A DNA stretch of 64,000 nucleotides. Source: Nostoc sp. 'Lobaria pulmonaria (5183) cyanobiont' (GTDB taxonomy: Bacteria; Cyanobacteriota; Cyanobacteriia; Cyanobacteriales; Nostocaceae). The notes beneath the pieces are model-generated. The model made no database searches. It had not been told where the DNA came from and saw only the letters and a list, made by a program, of their open reading frames with translations. The stretch spans positions 2,601,501-2,665,500 of the forward strand of contig NZ_CP026692.1 of assembly GCF_002949795.1 (NCBI RefSeq), written 5' to 3'. The first letter of the stretch is position 1; each line of letters starts with the position of its first letter. This document shows positions 63,405 through 64,000 of the stretch, piece by piece. The position numbers and the translations under genes are program-made.

Positions 63405-64000
63405 ATGAACGTTGCAATCATTGGTTGTGGTTATGTTGGTTATAAAGTTGCTCAATATTGGCAGCAAGATATAAATTTTGTTGTCAGTGTAACCACAACT
63501 TCGCCTGAGCGTGTCCCTGCACTACAATCAGTATCTCAAAGAGTTGTAGTTACCTGTGGTAATGACATAGATAGTCTAAAATCAGTTTTACACAATCAAG
63601 ATGTTGTACTTTTGAGTGTTGGGGCAAAAAGTCGGGAAGTTTATGAAAAAACTTATCTACAAACTGCCCAAACTTTAGTTTCATGCCTACAGCAGATTAA
63701 GAGTGTAAAACAATTAATATACACAGGTAGTTATGCCGTATATGGTGACAGGAATGGTGTATGGGTAGATGAAGAAACACCGCTTGCACCTCCTAATTTA
63801 AATGCACAAATTCTCCGAAAAACAGAAGATGTGTTGCTATCAGCATCTAGCGAAAATCTCCGTGTTTGTATCTTTCGCTTAGGAGGGATTTATGGAACTG
63901 GTAGAGAACTGTTGAAAATATTTGGTAGATATTCTGATACAACCCGTCCAGGCAATGGTGAGGATATCACAAATTGGGTTCATCTAGATGATATTGTTGG
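63405..64000 (+). CDS. NAD(P)-dependent epimerase/dehydratase-like protein (3' partial)
   Basis: The gene starts at ATG 63405 and runs off the window. The product has the Rossmann motif VAIIGCGYVGYKVAQYW, VVLLSVGAKS, QLIYTGSYAVYGD with an SDR-like Tyr, and RLGGIYGTGRELLKI with a late WVHLDDIVG. It resembles YeeZ-like or SDR epimerases. Substrate and pathway are not indicated. 198 codons are visible. Confidence 0.85.
   Translation, partial: MNVAIIGCGYVGYKVAQYWQQDINFVVSVTTTSPERVPALQSVSQRVVVTCGNDIDSLKSVLHNQDVVLLSVGAKSREVYEKTYLQTAQTLVSCLQQIKSVKQLIYTGSYAVYGDRNGVWVDEETPLAPPNLNAQILRKTEDVLLSASSENLRVCIFRLGGIYGTGRELLKIFGRYSDTTRPGNGEDITNWVHLDDIV

Overview
The window comes from a filamentous, heterocyst-type cyanobacterium close to Nostoc. 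The evidence is the very frequent HIP1 octamer GCGATCGC, light-independent chlorophyll synthesis genes (chlL, chlN), chlM, a CruF carotenoid hydratase gene, a CYP110-type P450, an xisH/xisI pair, a bilin-type GAF sensor kinase, heptanucleotide tandem repeats, and many small palindromic dispersed repeats between genes. No rRNA, tRNA, CRISPR array, prophage or replication origin was recognised.

Layout. 1-3041: 3' part of a giant CheR-PAS-PAS-kinase-receiver gene. 3.1-9.3 kb: small hypotheticals, a frameshifted cruF and a solitary bNACHT ATPase. 9.9-13.2 kb: chlL - DUF5331 gene - chlN, closed by a strong terminator. 13.4-16.3 kb: an orphan coil/membrane protein, a YoeB-type toxin-antitoxin pair, and xisI with a nonsense-riddled xisH. 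16.5-21.6 kb: U32 peptidase, chlM, a two-TM protein and a DUF423 protein. 22-24.9 kb: a nucleotidyltransferase divergent (1 bp between start codons) from egtC, then an egtB remnant and egtD. 26-31.5 kb: ilvB with a zinc-ribbon tail, an MFS exporter, an alpha/beta-fold protein, a frameshifted lemA and a TPR-like gene. 31.8-37.2 kb: a ferrochelatase-like gene with a natural His7 tail, an IS200/IS605 element (tnpA/tnpB), a GCS2-type ligase, and a flavin reductase preceded by pseudogene fragments of both the reductase and the ferrochelatase-like 3' end. 37.6-44.4 kb: ftsH, a RloA/RloB (AbiL-like) defence pair, and a topoisomerase IA. 44.4-50.1 kb: a RelE/Phd pair and a four-gene two-component cluster. 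51-53 kb: a phosphoribosyltransferase and a GPH-type transporter. 53.2-53.6 kb: six copies of a 63-bp tandem repeat. 54-59 kb: a Uma2 nuclease, then a lipid-oxidation group (desaturase, sterol-desaturase/SDR fusion, P450). 59.4-64 kb: an EamA transporter, a peptidoglycan-binding/HEAT protein, a DUF2141 protein, glutathione peroxidase and the start of an epimerase-like gene.

Themes. Tetrapyrrole metabolism recurs (chlL, chlN, chlM, ferrochelatase-like), as do redox and thiol functions (egtC, egtD, GCS2 ligase, glutathione peroxidase, flavin reductase). Defence and addiction genes are scattered: bNACHT, RloAB, two toxin-antitoxin pairs, TnpB and Uma2. Gene decay is unusually visible: cruF and lemA each carry an apparent one-base gain in an A tract, xisH has two nonsense codons, egtB is reduced to its first ~55 codons, and there is a mosaic duplication upstream of the reductase.

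No complete new system is proven. The best leads are the RloA protein with a Gln in place of the Walker B Glu, the egtC-(egtB remnant)-egtD locus, the CTAGTAC repeat family with a nested insertion, the 63-bp tandem array, and the lipid-oxidation group. All assignments rest on reading translated sequences and recalled family motifs. No database search was run.
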